A stretch of DNA of 64,000 nt. It comes from JBBIQS01 sp037442205 (GTDB taxonomy: Bacteria; Myxococcota; Myxococcia; Myxococcales; UBA5297). The notes below the pieces were generated by a model. That model was not told the DNA's origin, did no database searches, and saw only the letters and a program-made list of their open reading frames with translations. The position numbers were made by a program, and so were the translations under genes. Positions 61,138 to 64,000 of the stretch are shown here, in pieces. Position 1 is the stretch's first letter. Every line of letters starts with the position of its first letter. The DNA lies in NCBI GenBank assembly GCA_037442205.1, contig JBBIQS010000039.1, positions 8,725 through 72,724 of the forward strand, written 5' to 3'.

Positions 61138-63273
61138 ATGAAACGAGCCCTCCCCGTCGCGCTGTTGTGCGGTTGTGCCTCGGCGCCGGTCGCCAAGACC
61201 GGGTTTCCCAGCAACCTGCCCGCACTCCCCAGAGCTGCTCCCACCATGGTCCAGGAATCTCAGCACGGCGCCGATGTCTCCGATCCATTCCGGTGGCTCG
61301 AGGACGAGAAAGCCAAGCCGGTGCAGGAATGGATGTCGGCCCAGGATGCCGGCGCCCGCGCGCGCCTGGCGGTCTTGCCGGCGCGCGAGCTGCTCGAGAA
61401 GCGCTTCCATGAGCTCTTCTACAGCGAGGCGATCTCGGTCCCGGTCAAGCGCGGCGGCCGGCTCTTCTATCTGCGCACCTTCAAGGATCGCGAGAAGGCC
61501 ATCCTCTACGTGCGCGAGGGAGCCGAGGGCGCGGAGCGCGTGCTGCTCGACCCCAACCAGTGGAGCGCCGACGGGACGGTCTCGCTGGGGACCTGGTCGC
61601 CTTCGTGGGACGGCAAGAAGCTGGCCTTCGCCAAGAAGCCCAACGCCGCCGACGAGGCGATCCTCTACGTGCTCGATCTGGACAGCGGCGCGATCTCCGA
61701 AACCGACGTCATCGCCGGGGCCAAGTACGCCCACCCGAGCTGGAACGCCTCCTCGAATGGCTTCTTCTACGCCTGGCTGCCGACCGACGCGGCCATCCCC
61801 GCCTCCGAGCGCCCCGGCTACACCGAGATTCGCTTCCACAAACTGGGCAGCGACCCGGCCAAAGACCCGGTGATTCGCGGGCGCACCGGCGATCCCTCGA
61901 CCTTCCTCAATGCCCACCTCAGCCGCGACGGGCGCTTCCTCTTCGTCGAGGTGGCCCGCGGCTGGAACGAGAACGACGTCTACATGCGCGACGAGCGCGA
62001 GGGCGGAGACTTCGTCCCTCTCGCCTTGGGCAAGGACGCCCTCTACTCGGTGCAAGCGTGGAAAGACCAGCTCTTCATCGTCACCAACGAGGGCGCGCCC
62101 AACTACCGCGTCTTCAAGGTGTCGGCCGGGCACCCCGAGCGCCAGGACTGGAAGGAGATCGTCCCCGAGGATCCCAAGGCGGCGCTGGAAGGGATGAGCA
62201 TCGTCGGCGGGCAGCTGGCGCTCACCTATCTGCGCGACGCCTCGACCGAGCTGCGGCTGGCGACGCTCGACGGCGCGCCGGTGCGAACGGTGGCGCTGCC
62301 GGGAATCGGCACCAGCGGCGGCATCGCCGGGCTGGAGGACGAGGACGACGGCTACTTCGACTTCAGCTCCTTCGCCACCACCCGCGAGATCCACCGAATC
62401 TCGATCGGCACCGGGGCCACCTCGCGGTGGGCCAAGGTCGAGCTGCCGGTGAAGGCCGATGCCTTCGAGGTGCAGCAGGTCTTCTACCCGTCCAAAGACG
62501 GCACCCGTATCTCGATGTTCCTGGTGACGCGCAAGGGCCTGCTCAAGGACGGCGCGCGCCCGACGCTGCTCTACGGCTACGGGGGCTTCAACATCTCGCA
62601 GACCCCAATCTTCAAGGCTGGAATCATTCCCTTCGTCGAGGCCGGCGGCATCTACGCGGTGGCCAACCTGCGCGGCGGCGGCGAGTACGGCACCAAGTGG
62701 CACGACGCCGGGCGTGGGCACTTCAAACAGAACGTCTTCGACGACTTCGCCGCTGCGGCCGAGTGGCTGGCCAAGAGCGGCTACACGCGGGCGGAGAAGA
62801 TCGCCATCTACGGCGGCAGCAATGGCGGCTTGCTGGTGGGAGCGGCCATGACCCAGCATCCGGAGCTCTATGGAGCGGTGGTCTGCGCCGTGCCGCTGCT
62901 GGACATGGTGCGCTACCACCTCTTCGGCAGCGGCCGGACCTGGATTCCCGAATACGGCACCGCGGAGAAGGAGGACGACTTCAAGGTGCTGCACGCCTAC
63001 TCGCCCTACCACCGGATCAAGGCCGGGGTGCGCTACCCGCCGCTGCTCATGCTGTCGGCCGACCACGACGACCGCGTCGATCCGATGCACGCCCGCAAGT
63101 TCGTGGCGCTGCTGCAGGAACACGGGGCCGACGCCTGGCTGCGGATCGAGGCCAACGCCGGCCACGGCGGCGCGGACCAGACCAAGAAGAGCATCGAGCA
63201 GGCGGCGGACCTCTATTCATTCCTGTTCGAGAAGCTCGGACTCGACCCCAAGGGAATCGGCTCCGCGCGGTAG
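61138..63273 (+). CDS. Prolyl oligopeptidase (S9A) lipoprotein
   Basis: A 711-residue serine peptidase with a lipobox (LLCGC). The N-terminal beta-propeller (about 100-430) gates a C-terminal alpha/beta-hydrolase domain. The catalytic triad is visible: Ser in YGGSNGGLL, Asp in SADHDDRVDP and His in NAGHGGADQ. It cuts short peptides after proline in the periplasm or at the outer membrane. ATG 61138 gives a proper lipoprotein signal; the earlier in-frame GTG does not. Confidence 0.92.
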   Translation: MKRALPVALLCGCASAPVAKTGFPSNLPALPRAAPTMVQESQHGADVSDPFRWLEDEKAKPVQEWMSAQDAGARARLAVLPARELLEKRFHELFYSEAISVPVKRGGRLFYLRTFKDREKAILYVREGAEGAERVLLDPNQWSADGTVSLGTWSPSWDGKKLAFAKKPNAADEAILYVLDLDSGAISETDVIAGAKYAHPSWNASSNGFFYAWLPTDAAIPASERPGYTEIRFHKLGSDPAKDPVIRGRTGDPSTFLNAHLSRDGRFLFVEVARGWNENDVYMRDEREGGDFVPLALGKDALYSVQAWKDQLFIVTNEGAPNYRVFKVSAGHPERQDWKEIVPEDPKAALEGMSIVGGQLALTYLRDASTELRLATLDGAPVRTVALPGIGTSGGIAGLEDEDDGYFDFSSFATTREIHRISIGTGATSRWAKVELPVKADAFEVQQVFYPSKDGTRISMFLVTRKGLLKDGARPTLLYGYGGFNISQTPIFKAGIIPFVEAGGIYAVANLRGGGEYGTKWHDAGRGHFKQNVFDDFAAAAEWLAKSGYTRAEKIAIYGGSNGGLLVGAAMTQHPELYGAVVCAVPLLDMVRYHLFGSGRTWIPEYGTAEKEDDFKVLHAYSPYHRIKAGVRYPPLLMLSADHDDRVDPMHARKFVALLQEHGADAWLRIEANAGHGGADQTKKSIEQAADLYSFLFEKLGLDPKGIGSAR

Positions 63274-63294
63274 CGCGCCCGATTGGTGACGACG

Positions 63295-63801
63295 ATGGCC
63301 CTGCTACCAAATGCTCAGGGAACCCTCCGCCTCGAGCTGCTGCTGGCCGACAAGGAGACCGTTCCTGCCTCGGGTGAATTTGCCTCGGCGCTGGGAAGAG
63401 GACGGCTGCTGGCCCGCGCCGCCGTCGAGCACCTGGACTCGAAGGACGGCGCCTTCTGGCCGTTCATCCGGCTCACTCCGTACTGGCTGAGGCTGGAGGA
63501 GTGCGAGGAGCTCGTCGGCTCGCTCGAGCGTGTGGTGCGCGGCGAGATCCAAGGGGTCTCGTTCCGCTCGGCGGTGACTGAGGAGCTGGGCCTGCAGATC
63601 GGAGTTTCGCCCGAGGGCACGCTGTCGGTGGAGGTGGGGATCGACCTCCACCGCTACCTGGCGCGCTACTCCGGAAAGCAGACCACGCCGGGGACCGAGC
63701 TGGCCCTGTTCCGCTTCGAAACCGGGCGCCCGCAGCTGGTCAACTTCGCCGCCGAGCTCCGCACCGAGCTGCGCGAGCTCCAGCAGCGCGGCCAGCCATA
63801 G
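63295..63801 (+). CDS. Conserved-looking protein of unknown function
   Basis: A 168-residue soluble protein. The middle has FWPFIRLTPYWLRLEECEELVG and a beta-rich second half ending in a helical Glu/Arg tail. No signal or known motif. It starts 21 nt after the peptidase stop, so it may be in the same transcript. ATG 63295 is used; GTG 63286 is possible. It is convergent with the partial gene at the right edge. Confidence 0.7.
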   Translation: MALLPNAQGTLRLELLLADKETVPASGEFASALGRGRLLARAAVEHLDSKDGAFWPFIRLTPYWLRLEECEELVGSLERVVRGEIQGVSFRSAVTEELGLQIGVSPEGTLSVEVGIDLHRYLARYSGKQTTPGTELALFRFETGRPQLVNFAAELRTELRELQQRGQP

Positions 63802-63804
63802 CCC

Positions 63805-63827
63805 GCCGCCAGCTCAGCGCTGGCGGC
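63805..63827. terminator. Hairpin between convergent genes
   Basis: 9-bp arms GCCGCCAGC / GCTGGCGGC with loop TCAGC, four bases after the stop codon at 63801. No T-tract. Confidence 0.45.
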
Positions 63828-63846
63828 AGGCGTCAATGCCAACCTT

Positions 63847-64000
63847 CTAGCCGTTGGCCGCCTTCTTCGGAGCCGATTCAGCCGCCTCGGCCTTGTCCGC
63901 CTCGGCCGCCTCCTGGGCTTCCCAGTTGGCACCGAGGCGGGCGAGCAGATAGCAGGCGAACGCCAGTCCGACGAAGGCGACGAGCGCGCCCATCTGACCG
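63847..64000 (-). CDS. 3' part of a small membrane protein, cut by the window edge
   Basis: At least 50 codons on the minus strand. An ATG at 63993 would start a 48-residue protein: MGALVAFVGLAFACYLLARL is a membrane helix, followed by an Ala/Glu/Lys tail ending AANG. The reading frame is open to the window edge, so the true start may lie outside. Codon bias is normal. It is too short for a family call. Confidence 0.6.
   Translation of the reverse strand, partial: GQMGALVAFVGLAFACYLLARLGANWEAQEAAEADKAEAAESAPKKAANG

Overview
The window is very GC-rich chromosomal DNA (roughly 70 % G+C by eye, third codon positions almost always G or C) from a free-living Gram-negative bacterium, most likely a myxobacterium-like deltaproteobacterium (Myxococcota). 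Supporting signs are Ser/Thr kinases fused to WD40 propellers, cysteine-rich surface lipoproteins, DUF4388 and GAF proteins with Pro/Ala linkers, an rpsU-yqeY-dnaG-rpoD operon, and many multihaem c-type cytochromes. Species cannot be fixed from the sequence. I see no insertion sequence, phage, CRISPR array, rRNA or replication origin.

Layout. 0-15 kb: glutamate dehydrogenase (gdhA), coiled-coil and secreted small proteins, an iron alcohol dehydrogenase, a DUF4239 protein, a 1179-residue kinase-WD40 receptor, a cysteine-rich lipoprotein with disintegrin-like repeats, a RegB/RegA-like two-component pair and an outer-membrane barrel. 15-22.5 kb: housekeeping block with rpsU, yqeY, dnaG and rpoD closed by a perfect 17-bp terminator, a CAU-anticodon tRNA, a zinc-ribbon protein and an RNase HI. 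22.5-35 kb: K+-independent H+-pyrophosphatase, asparaginase, a run of exported redox proteins (DsbA-like lipoprotein and two cytochromes), DUF4388 protein, TruD, GAF protein and a tandem pair of small membrane proteins.

35-53 kb is a respiratory island of three compact operons. (1) Minus strand, 41.2 to 35.3 kb: nonahaem cytochrome c, cytochrome b, an M48-like membrane peptidase, a DUF4367-like protein, a histidine kinase with a CxxCH haem motif in its periplasmic sensor domain, and a NarL-type regulator; the genes overlap or are 1-2 nt apart. (2) Plus strand, 42.2 to 48.4 kb: an ArsR regulator, a PsrABC/PhsABC-like molybdoenzyme complex, two half-size YeeE/YedE sulfur transporters and a rhodanese-like protein that lacks the usual catalytic Cys and carries a CxxCH. 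(3) Minus strand, 53.3 to 48.4 kb: a sigma54 activator with a Cys-rich PAS domain, a Rieske protein, and a fusion of cytochrome b (b6 plus subunit IV) with a 12-haem c domain. Together they look like anaerobic sulfur-compound respiration or quinol-linked electron export with dedicated redox and haem sensing. This is the best candidate for an undescribed system in the window.

53-64 kb: a secreted 14-repeat WD40 protein, tryptophanase (tnaA), a PDZ protein, an RlmI-like methyltransferase, a metallo-beta-lactamase-fold protein with altered metal ligands, a prolyl oligopeptidase lipoprotein, several unknown proteins, and a partial membrane-protein gene at the right edge. Functions are inferred by reading motifs; no database search was run.
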